Assembly: GCA_963920705.1 (NCBI GenBank)
Contig: OY987230.1
Coordinates: 13,231,320-13,295,319, forward strand
Direction of reading: 5' to 3'
DNA: 64,000 nucleotides
Source of the DNA: Odiellus spinosus
Lineage: Eukaryota > Arthropoda > Arachnida > Opiliones > Phalangiidae
Shown: positions 18,946 through 30,090 of the stretch, one piece after another
How positions within the stretch are numbered: position 1 is the stretch's first letter
Layout of the letters: every line of letters begins with the position of its first letter
Made by a program: the position numbers and the translations under genes
Notes under the pieces: generated by a model
What the model saw: the letters and a program-made list of their open reading frames with translations, nothing else
Database searches by the model: none
What the model was told of the DNA's origin: nothing

Positions 18946-21900
18946 AATGATGAGGTGACTATCTAACGATCAATGAACGAGTATATAAAGAGGGTGGCTA
19001 CTTTAATAAATTGCAATTTCTTTTTTAAAGGAAGAATCGCATGGAGGTTATACGAAGATATTTTATTTTAAAATCATTAAGCTTTCTACCTCTAAAGGTC
19101 TCTCCAGTCTAATATACTAATAAAACCCCCAAGTTCATTTTAAGGTTTAGCGTGTAGACGCATCTTAAAAACGGGCACCGGGTTGAACTCGGGTAGTGGT
19201 GCGTGTGGGTGGAGTAGAGGAAAAGTGGGGGTAAAAGGGGATGGCAGAATTTAATCGGCTTTTATGATTAATGAATTACCCCCCTCTTGAGGAGCGAGGA
19301 AATGCTTTTCCTTAATAATGTCTAAAGGATTATCCACGGGGAACCCCCCCCTTTCCCATCGCTATAGAACTTCTCTTCAAGTTTCCTATCAAAAGGGTGC
19401 CATCAAATTGTCGACCGCCAATTAAAAACTTAAGACTCGTTTAAGGGGATGAAGGGGGGCATATAGTCGAATGATGCGGTTGAAAGCAATGGGGAATGTT
19501 TTTTTTTTTTCTGTTTATTTTGTTTCAGGAAATATCGTTAGAAGTTCAGATTATGTACACTATAATTAATAAGAGGAAATTGACGTTTGCATCTGTTTTT
19601 AACAAATCAAGCACAGAGATTATTTCCGTCAAGTTTATAGGAAGTGTATTCTACACTTAGTTAATTTAATAAATTCGCTATTGAAGAAATTAAAAAAAAA
19701 ATAATGGAATAGAAAAACAGCTACGCGAGCAAATATTTTTATATTTGATCTAAACGAAACACCAAGTAAACAGGACAGTTCGCAGGCATAAAGTTTACGA
19801 TACCCTCTCTGGAGAATTTTCGTTGATAAATCCTCCCTAATTTTAATCAGCCCCTCCCCCCAGGCCGGAATTTGTTGATTCAAAACTGAAACCCTTAAGC
19901 TCTTAACGCTACCTAACTCTAGAAAAAATAAATCAGTATTCCAATGGTGGATTGAAACCACTAGGGGCGTTGTCAACGAACTTTTTATAGATTTTTTTCC
20001 GCTAATAGTTCCTTAATTAATTAGTTCCATGTAAACACTCGCTGTATTTGAATACGAGCGCCGATTGACTAGTATCGCTATTGCCAAATTCAAACGGTTG
20101 TTTAAGATTTAAAACTTAAAAGAAAAAAAGCTTTTATAATATAATTAATATTTCAGAAAAAACAATTTCAATTCAGTGTCACTTTACGACACGAGAACGA
20201 CCCTAGTACATCAAAAATTTTGTATCTTGGACTTCTTATGAAGGGTTGTGGATTTTAAAACACCTATATCTATAGAACGGCAAGCTGAATAATTTAGATT
20301 CAACGGTCATCAAAAAAGTCATTTCCAATGGGAAACGTCGACGCTTTCGTTTTATTACCAATATTATATCGCATACATAAAAATAAATCAGATTTTGATG
20401 TAAGGAAATAACTATATATTATGCAGTTTAGGCCGTGTTAGTTTACAAAAACTACTTTCATTTCTTAAGAAGTTTATCATGATAGTAATCCGCTTCATTT
20501 TATCTACCATAATATTTGATCCCACAAATATTAAGTAAAGCACGCGTAAAGTAACCGCCAAATCAATCTTTAAAACGAAAAGAACGAAAACATAACATTC
20601 ACTCAAGTACATGAAGTTTGCACGGACTATTTTCTTTACTACGAGGTTTAGCATGGCGTACAATCAATCCGATTAAAATTTTCCTTTTGAACCGAAATAA
20701 AATGAAGTATATTAATAATACAGAAACAGCCGTTTCTCTCTGACAAATGGCGTTGGGAATTTAAACCAAATACCCATATACGTAACGATATCTGCATTAG
20801 TCCAGGATAAGATCTTGGCCTTACGCGGTTTCTATACTCTCTTACACTCTTGCTTGTACAAATACTAGGTATAGGGCGCGTTGAAATGTCCGTCCACGAT
20901 GGCTTTGCCAATTTGGTGCCTAGCAAGGGTGTAAGAGAATTGGAAGGAACTAGCCAAAGGGTCATTTTCACCACGGCTTGTAAAATGTTTTAAATATCTA
21001 ATGAAAACCAGGTTCGAAGTGATGATAACGGGGAAAGAAGACATTAATATTCTGTTTGCGTAGAAAAGCATTTAGTTTATTATTTAATTAGGTCGTTTTA
21101 CTTCCGAAAATAGGCAGCGATGAAAGCCCAGCCGGATTGATCAGGGTATATATTTACGTTAAAAGTCTTGTATGTTGTTTTAAAGGGTGAGTAACGAAGG
21201 AAAATAAGGTTTAAATGGTTTAATTTATATAGTTTCCCTGAAAATGGGGAAGAGTCCTGAAAATACTCGCAAAGGCTTTCCTGGTCATTAATTATCATAT
21301 TCACTGGAAGAAATTTCTTGCCGAAATTACTCTGAAATGGAGTGTAACCAGAAAGAGAGATTTTAAGAAATAGCGCGTTATATGTTAATCGACATCAGAA
21401 ATTCCGATTTTCCTAGAATTATTAAGGTCTGAAATTTATTCTCAACTTTTATAATTAACTGTAATTATAATATAAATCACTTTAATAATTTAAATTTTAA
21501 ATTTTACGCATTTTTTAACGGTCCCAATAAATTAAAAACATCTCTTTTTCAAATTTTAAAGCATATACTCGTATTCAAGATTTGGCAACGATTCATTTTT
21601 CCCTCGCGAATTTTTACAGTTTCTGCTTTAGCTTAAAGAAAGCGTTACATTTCACTCTTACGTCGATCGAAAAGTAGCAGTAAATGATTTTGATGAACAT
21701 TTAGGCTTCGTTATTTTGAAAAGAATTAAATTCAAAATTCTTTCAGCTCCTCTTTAAGTCGTTGCGCGGGCGTTGGACCCCGGAGAGACCTCCACGCGCA
21801 TCGTCCTTTAAACTCAAGAACGAACAAACTTTTAAGAGCTTTTCGTTGTTGGGTTTGTTAAAAGGGAGAATTGGGAGAACTGCACGCTGAACTCTTATAG

Positions 21901-21989
21901 CTCAATAACATCCTAACCCCCTTTTCTCTTTCGTCTTTGTTGAATTTCTCAGGGTTCGCGCTCTGTTTCTCAGAATTAGCTGAGAATAG
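18946..21989. other. Gene-free spacer
   Basis: No gene or clear repeat family was found except a segment near 21775-21850 (CTCAAGAACGAACAAACTTT) that resembles 11523-11555 and 17635-17665. Minus-strand ORFs of 113 codons (19635-19976) and 108 codons (20648-20974) have no recognisable domains, and the first ends in low-complexity sequence. Confidence 0.4.
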
Positions 21990-22603
21990 AGCTGCGTTTA
22001 TATTAAGCTTCTCAATATATATACTTCATTGTGTATTTTATACGATGCGAGTCCGATAAGCAGTTTGCATGCTATCAACCAAGATCGAGCCAATAGAAGC
22101 ATGCGGAAGGACATTTTTAAAAAGGCTACGTTGGCGCCGTTTAAGACTATAAACAATAGATATTTATCTTAATAAAGATAAATAGCAAACTGCCTCTAAT
22201 GGCAAACAGTGGCAAAAACAGTAACTAGCAAAACTAAACAAAGAGGGGACGGGGCGTCTGCCTTTTCTTTATCAATAGCAGACACGAATTGTTTTTGATA
22301 GTTTCTACTTTGGCCACTGTTTGCCGTTAGAGCGCCAGGTTTTCTTATTAATCTTTATAGATTATTAAGGTAGGCATCCATTTTTAATAGTCCTAGGCGC
22401 CATGCAGTTAAACTTTTCAGAATAGAAAATAGACCTCGGCCAAAACTGCACTTTCTACATTTTTAAATATTTGGGAGCATCTCCCAGGTCTAGTATAGAG
22501 AAGAAGTTAAAAGTCTACAACGAAGAGGTTTTGAAAAATCGAGTCAAATCGATTCAAGAAAAAATAGGTTTGAATCGACTCCAAGACCTAATATGAACGC
22601 AGC
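21990..22603. mobile_element. MITE with GCTGCGTTYATATTAR ends, hosting a nested fold-back
   Basis: The left end AGCTGCGTTTATATTAAGC and the right end GACCTAATATGAACGCAGC are terminal inverted repeats (614 bp apart overall). The inner flank of the right end has the GATTCAAG.../...TTGAATCGACT words typical of the elements at 15491 and 17047. The middle (about 22161-22370) is a different fold-back element inserted into it, so this is a two-layer nest. No coding capacity. Confidence 0.65.
22161..22370. mobile_element. Fold-back element with CTCTAATGGCAAA arms, nested
   Basis: The left arm includes CTGCCTCTAATGGCAAACAG followed by TGGCAAAAACAGTAACTA. The right arm includes TAGTTTCTACTTTGGCCAC and TGTTTGCCGTTAGAG, then an AT-rich ATTAATCTTTAT stretch mirroring the left edge. 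Arms are about 75-80 bp around a short GC-rich loop. The same arm sequence recurs at 34919-35214 and, shortened, at 60608-60705. Confidence 0.7.
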
Positions 22604-23181
22604 CAATGATTACTCTTTCATACTTGAGAGCTTTATATCCCTAACTATACATTTTAGAGCAAAGTTTCAGCATAAGTTCCATTGTTATTAATTAAATTAA
22701 TTAGATTAGAATCGTTTAAAAAAAAGCTTTCCTTTTCTGTTCCTTTATTTTTCTCATCGAGGACAAAATTCAAGAAATAAAAATTCCAACTAAAATGTGA
22801 AACTTCATTTACATTCTGGAGCTAAGCCTAACCGGAGATCAATTTTTTATCGAATGGACTTTTTATCGTTTACTGAGTTATCGCAGTAGTACTGAACGCT
22901 TCAGTTCCATTGCGCCGAATCCCAATGGACCGAACGCATTCCCATTCGACCGAATACTCCGCACTTTGGCGGATTCGGTCCAATGGGACTGTCCCATTCG
23001 ACCGAAAAAACCCGCACCTATCCAGGTTTAAGATTCGGTCCATTGGGACAAGAATCTTTGCTTAAATATACCCGATGGAATTAAAAAAAATTCCCGGGAA
23101 CGCAAAGATTCTATCTTTAGAAAAATGAAATCTGATTGACTTTTAATAATTTAATGGCCTAGTGAAATGGGCACTAAACCC

Positions 23182-23605
23182 AAATATTTGGTAAATTATT
23201 AAGCAAAATGTAATGTTTAGAATAACAAAACATTTTTAAATCACAGAAATTTAACTTTAAAAATAAAATTGCCGATTTTTCTTTATATTTTTAGGTCATA
23301 TTCATTGCGTAAAAATGATTCAACTGCAATTTTAGGGTATTTGCTATTAAAATTTCCATATTAAAAACCCTCTATCCTATTCTAACCTAACCTAACCTAA
23401 CCTAACCAAATATTTGGTAAATTATTAAGCAAAATGTAATGTTTAGAATAACAAAACAATTTTAAATCACAGAAATTTAACTTTAAAAATAAAATTGCCG
23501 ATTTTTCTTTATATTTTTAGGTCATATTCATTGCGTAAAAATGATTCAACTGCAATTTTAGGGTATTTGCTATTAAAATTTCCATATTAAAAACCCTCTA
23601 TCCTA
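23182..23605 (+). repeat. 226-bp tandem duplication inside the MULE-like element
   Basis: A unit beginning AAATATTTGGTAAATTATTA at 23182 recurs at 23408 with near identity through CCCTCTATCCTATTCTAAC. Each copy ends in a CCTAA-type array, so unit plus array appears to be the duplicated module. The very low divergence indicates a recent event. Confidence 0.9.
23378..23407 (+). repeat. Short (CCTAA)n telomere-type array
   Basis: About six uninterrupted CTAAC pentamers, the reverse complement of the arthropod telomere repeat TTAGG, at the end of the first 226-bp unit. The position is interstitial, inside a mobile element, not at a chromosome end. Confidence 0.9.
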
Positions 23606-23727
23606 TTCTAACCTAACCTAATCTAACCTAACCTAACCTAATCTAACCTAACCTAACCTAATCTAACCTAACCTAATCTAACCTAACCTAACCTAATCTA
23701 ACCTAACCTAATCTAACCTAACCTAAC
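23606..23727 (+). repeat. CTAAC/CTAAT higher-order pentamer array
   Basis: About 24 pentamers following the second 226-bp unit. CTAAC units alternate with CTAAT so that a CTAAT occurs after every two or three CTAAC. This gives a super-repeat of 15-20 bp rather than random substitution. The units correspond to TTAGG/ATTAG on the other strand. Confidence 0.92.
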
Positions 23728-24295
23728 AATAATTCAGAAAAACATACTTTTGACAATGTGAAACTGTCAACATTTGAAACCCTTGTATATCCCGCAGAGT
23801 CTTTCTTATAATTTTTGCTACTTATATAATGACGTATACAATGGTCTTAAAATACATTAAAACGCCTTTATTAAAAAACAAGAGGAGTAGAAAATATACA
23901 TATATTCATTTTTTGCGAGAGGTCAGTTAGAATATCGCGTCGGTCGTTTAGGAGAATATTAAACCCGCCGTTTGGCTAATTTCATCGAAATCTTGGGCGG
24001 AATTCGGTCTAATGGGAATTCGGTCTAATGGGATTCGGCGCAATGGGAATATACCGTACTGAACTTAACGTACAACGCGCACCCTAGTTAGAGAATACGG
24101 ATTTATCGAATGATCGATAAGGTCCGTTCCGATTAAGTTATCACTTATGGTTTACGATAAAATCTAGAAAAGTCGAGAGTATTGCTCATCAGTGATCCTT
24201 CCCAATTTTACATACAAATCCAATAAAATAAAATGAAACTAGTTATTTTGCCGGTATTAAAAGTTCAGGTACCAAATTTATACCTTGTCTCTTAG

Positions 24296-24726
24296 AAGGG
24301 AGGGTGAAGAGGAATATTTTTATAGAGATAATTTTTTATTGATACTATCTAAAAGTAAGACATATTTGCGTAGTAAAACATCTCTGAATAGTACAAAAAT
24401 GAGAAACCAACTAATTTTGTCTTAGAATTAAAATCAAGATCTCCGACTAATCCAAATTAAGACGCCCCACTTTTTGCTTGATAGAATCTCCGCGACACGT
24501 GACTCTAGTTCTTAATTATTTTTAGGCGCACAATCATGTATACAAAACAGCCCATGTCGCAGATATTTTATCAAACCAAAAGTGGGAAGTCTTAATTTGA
24601 TTAGTCGGATGTTCTCCTTTTAATCCAGAGTTTTTCCACATGTTTTAATACGCGAAAAAGTCTATATAATAATTACATATAATATTAAAAATAAACTTCC
24701 ATTTTCCTCTTCACAGTCCCTTTTAT
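24296..24726. mobile_element. TTAA-type MITE with AGGGAGGGTGAAGAGGAA-like ends and inner palindrome
   Basis: The left end AGGGAGGGTGAAGAGGAA (after a TTAG, probably a mutated TTAA) pairs with the right end TTCCTCTTCACAGTCCC, followed by TTTTATTTAA. Internal inverted arms, CCGACTAATCCAAATTAAGA... and ...TCTTAATTTGATTAGTCGG, enclose CCCACTTTT/AAAAGTGGG. About 431 bp. The architecture (terminal repeats plus a separate inner palindrome) parallels the family at 4758/28885/57375. Confidence 0.65.
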
Positions 24727-24730
24727 TTAA

Positions 24731-26344
24731 GCATATAAATTCTAGGTAAAAATAACCCCGAGGAAATTTTGAAAGCGGACTTGTTTTCCTCGGCAAAATA
24801 AAAAAAAGGAATAAAAATCGGACAAACATCGTTTCGAGAGAAATAATTTGCATGCACTTTAGTCGGGATTTATTTTAATCAACCTAAAAGCATCCAACGT
24901 GTATGGGGCGTAAAAAAACGTGGTGGCAACGAGATTGGCGAGAAGAGGCGAGATGGGAATTTTAGGCAAGGCGAAAGAGCTAAGGCGTATATAAAATCTA
25001 GAAGCTAGCGCGCCTAGCTGCCAATAAAATATGATACTTCGAGAAGCTATCTCCTTCCTTTTCTTCGAATAAGAAGAAGGAATAAGAAGAACGAAGAAGA
25101 AACCAGCGGGAAAGGAATCGTATGCTCGGAATTTCGTTACTCCAATATCTCCCGCCCTTTTCTCATCTCTTTCCCTCCGAATTCTATTTGCGGGATTATT
25201 TTCGGAGGAGACCAAACCGGGCCTAGATTCGAAGCTATAAGTTATGTTCAATTTCGAAGAAGGAAACCAATATTTTTACACTTACAAGCCCAGTTCCAAT
25301 TTAAAGGTTATCCTTAAATCAACTACACTTGTCGAATAATTTACACAAATTTATTGACACATGGTGAATAACTAATGATGAATGTGCGAGACGAATACGG
25401 TTAAGAAAAACAGTTTAAATAAATGTTTTGGGAGAGCTTTCGAACCTACAAGTCCCTTTTCAATCTAAACTAAAATTAGAGAAGATTTGGGAAGATTCAC
25501 AATATGTATTTATACCTCACACCAGCCAGTATTATTTTCGTTTGGTTCTTCTTTTGGCAATTCAACAAGCGTCATGGAGAAATTATATCAAATAGGATAA
25601 AAATAATCTAAAAGTCTAAAACAGGTTGAATACTTCTTCGAAATTTAACATTTCCACTGGCTCACCAATGGAGAAGTCCAGACGTTAACGCTTTCTAGGA
25701 GAAAACCAGATCGTCCCCACCCTTCCATTGAAAGAGGAGTAAAGTTGTGGGCCGAAAACTAAATCGTGGCGAGAAATTTTGCTTATTCTCGATCGAGTAA
25801 CTTTTGGGAAAATATCCTAAAGGCGTTTTCCTACCAAATTTATGCCGAAAGAGAGGTGTAGAATGTATACGATAGTTGCGAAACGTTGTAACTTCTAGTA
25901 ACTTTAACCAAATAGCTTCGAGATTGAAAAGACGAAGGGCGATGGGAGTGAGGAGTGGAGAGTGGGAGAACCGAAATTATAATAGTTTTACTTTAAATTC
26001 GAGTACGAGTAAAGTGGGAAAGATTTTGGGAGTATGTAAATGTAATTTCTAAATTTGGGCCAATATCCACGTAGGAAAAGATGGGGGATATTTTAAGTAT
26101 AACGGCTTAAACTATAATAGACCGCGGTACTTTTATACATTTTATCAGAAAGAGATAATATAATAGGAGAAGGGTGACACTAATCTAGGCAATACTTGTA
26201 AGAGTCTGGTACTTAAAACGGTTACTCGTCAATTCAAATATTCGTTTTCAAAAAGCGAATAATCGAACGCAATTTTCGATTTTATCAATTGAGATTTACA
26301 ATTCGATTCGGCTTGAAATTTCACTATTCGCAGAAAACATTATC
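24731..26344. other. Gene-free spacer with a minus-strand ORF of unknown nature
   Basis: A 130-codon open frame on the minus strand (24859-25251) lies in locally GC-richer DNA, but I recognise no domain and see no splice or homology support. Nothing else was identified. Confidence 0.4.
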
Positions 26345-26508
26345 GTTATACCCTCTTCAGACGAGGCGTAATTAGCCGCATGGTTTAATCAGATTTAACC
26401 GAGGTTTACATAGGATTCTCAGTTCAATGAACCTCGGTTAATTGTCATTAAACCTCGGATAAATCTGATTAAACTGGCTAGATATGCCTCGTTTGAAAAG
26501 GGTATAAC
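26345..26508. mobile_element. 164-bp fold-back MITE with GTTATACCC ends
   Basis: The arms pair for about 60 bp: left GTTATACCCTCTTCAGACGA, then GGCGTAATTAGCC and GTTTAATCAGATTTAACCG; right CGGATAAATCTGATTAAAC, then GGCTAGATATGCCTCGTTT and GGGTATAAC. TA dinucleotides at both edges would fit a TA-target element (Tc1/mariner-like), but the exact boundary is ambiguous because the terminus itself contains TATA. The transcript would form a long hairpin. Confidence 0.75.
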
Positions 26509-27755
26509 AGTAAAAAAATATTTTAAAATTGCCATCTTCAAACATTTAAAAAAATAAAATTTCTCGAAATACTATATCATGACTCTTGTCGTGGGGCTAT
26601 CTCTAGGGTTTTTCTGTCTGGTGATATGGTCGCTTTTTTAAAGAAACTCAATAAAGCGCTGTTGTTGAAGACTGAAATAATGTGATTGGTTCGATTTTAG
26701 GGTACGCTGAAATTCAAACCAAACCTCAGAATTTAAAATAAGCACTAAAAGTTCGCGTAAAAATTGTGGAAATTTTATTTTTCTAAAGGTTTTGTGTAAA
26801 GATTCCGAAAATAAATTGAAAAGTTGTTCCCATTTTTAGCTAGTTTCCTATCTTAATTTCATTCATACAATAATTTATTAGATGTTCACTGTTCACAGCA
26901 TTGCACGTTGCTTCAGACTTCATTACCAAGGAAGCAGTACCTCGCAGAAAAGTGTGCAATACAAGAAAGTTCGTTACACAACTCGACACTCTTCTCCTTT
27001 ATGGACTTCTGATTTAATTATTTATTTCAAACAAGAAGACGGGAGAAATGACCGCGAGTTTAATTGGCCAATAAAACTAATGGATTTTAATCGCGCAACC
27101 AATGTTTCGTTAAAAATAAGCCTAAATAAAATTAATTTGAAATAATTAGAATTCGTTCTTTTTGCTGCATACTATACTCATTTTCAAGGAGAGTTAACAA
27201 TTACTTCTTTTAAATATCATTGGGATTTAACTATGCGTATCACTACGCCAAAACTTTTTGGCGTTTTGCCAATTGCTCTTGATACTGTTAAGAAGCATAA
27301 ATCTTAAATTGCGTGTCCTTATTTGAAAGAAGAGGGAATTTAAGGAAGATTTAGGTTCTTGGAATCTTTAAATTAACCGCCAGCCAAAAATTCGTTAATT
27401 AAATTATAAGATTAATTACAAGTTCGTTTATAACCAGACTAATTAATTTTGTTCGATTGTTAACTAAAGGGTTAGTATCACTTCAAAATTCAACAAATTC
27501 AAGTCGTTTTATTTCCTAGAATTAGATTCGATTGCAACCGGATTCGATCAAATGAAATTCGATCAAAACGCATTCCCATCAATTGCAACACGATTCTGAT
27601 TCGATCAAAAGCGCCTTCCGCAATGTATAATTTTCTACGCGATAAACTTTCATCAAATTAGCGTCAGACCAAAGATAATCTAGGCACGTAAAGTCAAACA
27701 CGGATTGCAAGACGTTCAATGTTACATCCCTTCTATCTATACGAGACAAATTTAA
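26509..27755. other. Gene-free spacer
   Basis: A segment at 26669-26694 (CTGAAATAATGTGATTGGTTC) nearly matches 1383-1406, so it is part of a dispersed repeat. The ORF at 26882-27145 has no recognisable motif. Near 27525-27620, several GATTCGATCAAA-like words repeat in both orientations, possibly a degraded MITE. Confidence 0.4.
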
Positions 27756-28356
27756 AGGGACCTTTCACACGAATCAATTTTCGCCTACAAGCTCGGTTGA
27801 ATATAAATTGGTCAAGTTGGAGAAATAAAAACGTCCCAGAAAAATTAAGCTGCTGACCAAATAAAAAAATTTAAATTCCCTACATCAGCTTTATAGTTTA
27901 CACCCTTACTTATGACCAACCCTTCCTAGATCCTAAACTATTGTCCTTCATGATGGTGACTCGCCGCTAAACACTTTTCTGGGAAAACCAGTACTATTAT
28001 TAATTAATTTTTCTTAAAGGTCTCTAACTAGGCACACTGACGAGTCAACTTAAATAACATCAATTAATTTATGATCCCTCGTGATACAGATTCATTTCTG
28101 GTCACTGCAGAGAGATAAAACATCCAATTGTTCTGGTTGCCTTTTTCTTTTCGATTGAAGATTAATCTGATTTGACAGGTTTATTTCTGAATGCTAGATA
28201 AGCGACAGAAAATTAAAGGTGCGTTGAAGAAAAACCGGACGAGACCAAAATTATGAAGTCACTTAAAATCCATAATGATTGGATGTTCATAAAAATTTGG
28301 TTAGCGCGTAAACGGTTGGGTCACATTGACTAGTATAAGTTTCGTGTGAAAGGTTC
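27756..28356. mobile_element. TTAA-flanked MITE with CCTTTCACACGAA ends
   Basis: The left end AGGGACCTTTCACACGAA follows TTAA (27752-27755); the right end TTCGTGTGAAAGGTTC precedes TTAA (28357-28360). About 601 bp with no coding capacity. The TIR core CCTTTCACACGAA is exact on both sides. The TTAA target again suggests a piggyBac-type enzyme, but TTAA is common in AT-rich DNA, so the TSD is weak evidence. Confidence 0.68.
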
Positions 28357-28884
28357 TTAACAGACATACTGAGAACATCGCGTACGGAAATCTTTCAGAA
28401 CCGCTCGCTAATGTATAGGGTATAGAATACTGCAGAATTGGAATCTGAAACCTTTGAAGTTTCGAGCGAATATTCTCCTAATTTTAATTATATTAGAAAC
28501 TTTATCAAAAATTAATTTACATAACTAGAAATCTGACTTTCAAACTGATTAAACTTTTGATATTCAGTTATAAATTAATATTCTACAAGCTAGCCTGACA
28601 CTATAAATTTAAATTAATTCAATCAAATAACAAATGAAAGAAGAGGGTATCGTAAATGAACGATATATATTCTTTTGATCATATATCGGTAATCTATTAA
28701 ATTGGTTTTTGGCTAGTGCCGCTGTGCCGGGAATGTAATATTAATTACAATTTATCTTTTAAGCGCAAAAACCAATCTCAGCCGAAACATTTTGGTTTCG
28801 TGCAAGGGAGTATGAAAAGGTTAATAAATGAATGATATGACGTTTTGTCTTTGCTTATCAATATATATCTTTAACTTCCCTTAA

Positions 28885-29262
28885 AGGGAGAATGCAACCT
28901 AACAAGTATTTTTTTATAGAATCCTTATCGTTTAAATAGGCCTAATTATAATCCAATAATAAATGCTTTTACAAACAAATATTAAACTAGAAATAAATTT
29001 AAAACTTACCATCAAAATAGGCTTAGCTGGATTCATTGAGATATCCTGAACTCCCCGTATAAGAGCCATTTATCAATGTCAATGGTCGCTAGTCCTTATC
29101 TTCATGAATCCAGCTAAGCCTATTTTCCGTGTAAGTTTTAAATTTATTTCTTGTATAGTTTAATATTTGTTTTTTATTTAATTATTTTTTCTGTTGGATT
29201 AGGCCTATTTAAACGAATAGGAATCGATTAAAAAATCACTTGTTTTAGGTTGCATTCTCTCT
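28885..29262. mobile_element. TTAA-flanked MITE with central palindrome, copy 2 (best preserved)
   Basis: 378 bp between TTAA at 28881-28884 and 29263-29266. The left end AGGGAGAATGCAACCTAACA and the right end TTTTAGGTTGCATTCTCTCT are long inverted repeats, continuing inward through TCCTTATCGTTTAAATAGGC and its partner. The centre carries AATAGGCTTAGCTGGATTCA and TGAATCCAGCTAAGCCTATT as a second palindrome around a variable spacer, so the element is a palindrome within a palindrome. It lacks a transposase ORF. Confidence 0.85.
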
Positions 29263-29266
29263 TTAA

Positions 29267-29784
29267 GCCTCTGCTCAGATTTCGCCATCTAGCGTCTCAA
29301 ATGTTCGTTCTGAAATTGAAACCAACTATGCTAGTTTGCACGATCTAATTGGATATCGCATCGAACGGGACGTATATAGCTTTAGAAACTATCTTAAGAC
29401 ACGTATTATTAAGATTAAACTATATTTTAATCTGCACCCAAACTCGTTTATATATCTAATTAAGATTAAGAGTATCTCCTTAATTGTTCCTATGGTGAAA
29501 TATACCCCTCGAATTCAAAAACTATTCTGGTTTAAAGCATCAAATCAGTTTTAGCCTTAGGGAAACTACAGCGAAATAAGGATACGCAAATTCCAGTTCC
29601 TTAATCCTTAAAAGAATATCGGTTAAAATGAGGCAATTTACAGGATAGAGCAATGTAGAAATTGAGACCAAGGGAATCGAAGCTTATTCGACTCGAAATT
29701 CGAAAAGATATAGCGAAGTTTCGAATCTCTAATATATGATTCGAGACCATGCTGCAGCTTATGTGAAGATATTAACAGCCTCAC
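29267..29784. other. Short gene-free spacer
   Basis: Contains CGCCATCTAGCG near 29286 and an AT-rich ORF (29336-29554) without motifs. Nothing further was identified. Confidence 0.35.
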
Positions 29785-30090
29785 AATCCTCTCAAATGGG
29801 GCCTAGCAATCTTCTCAAAAGGGGCCTCAAAATTCTCTCAAATAGGGCCTCGCAATCCTCTCAAAAAGGGGCCTCGCAATCTTCGCAAAAAGGGTCCTCG
29901 CAATCTTCGCAAAAAGGGTCCTCGCAATCTTCGCAAAAAGGGTCCTCGCAATCTTCGCAAATAGGGCCTCGCAATCTTCGCAAAAAGGGGCCTCGCAATC
30001 TTCGCAAAAAGGGGCCTCAAAATTCTCTGAAATTGCTGCTCAAATTCCTATCCAAAGAGGCCTCAAAATTCTCTCAAATGGAGCCTCAAA
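29785..30090 (+). repeat. 23-24 bp minisatellite, about 13 imperfect units
   Basis: Units contain CCTCGCAATCTTCGCAAAAA; the middle five or six are nearly identical and the outer ones diverge to CCTCAAAATTCTCTCAAAT. Because the central units are 24 bp, a reading frame stays open in both directions (plus-strand 29736-30155, with SSQKGSSQ-type repeats, and a minus-strand ORF at 29838-30020). The frame has no start context or flanking exon signals, so I treat both ORFs as by-products of the array. Confidence 0.92.

Larger units (their letters stand above)
22898..24055. mobile_element. Non-autonomous Mutator-like (MULE) element with telomere-type repeats
   Basis: A 1158-bp element flanked by a perfect 9-bp duplication GTACTGAAC (22889-22897 and 24056-24064), the target size characteristic of Mutator-like elements. 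The left end contains TTCCATTGCGCCGAATCCC and then repeats of CCATTCGACCGAA; the right end contains GGATTCGGCGCAATGGGAA preceded by two copies of TTCGGTCTAATGGGA. The terminal inverted repeat is therefore itself built of repeated subunits. The interior holds a 226-bp tandem duplication and CCTAA-type arrays. No ORF for a transposase was found. The superfamily call is an inference from the target-site length. Confidence 0.78.

Noticed and set aside
23378-23727. A chromosome end or telomere
   Set aside because: The CCTAA arrays are short, interrupted, and enclosed by the inverted termini and 9-bp target duplication of a mobile element, with tens of kilobases of sequence on both sides.
24859-25251. 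130-codon minus-strand ORF
   Set aside because: Lies in a GC-richer patch where stops are rarer; no recognisable motif or family signature.
25435-25460. GGTTCGAAA word on the minus strand as a tRNA B box
   Set aside because: Flanks do not form a T-stem or acceptor stem.
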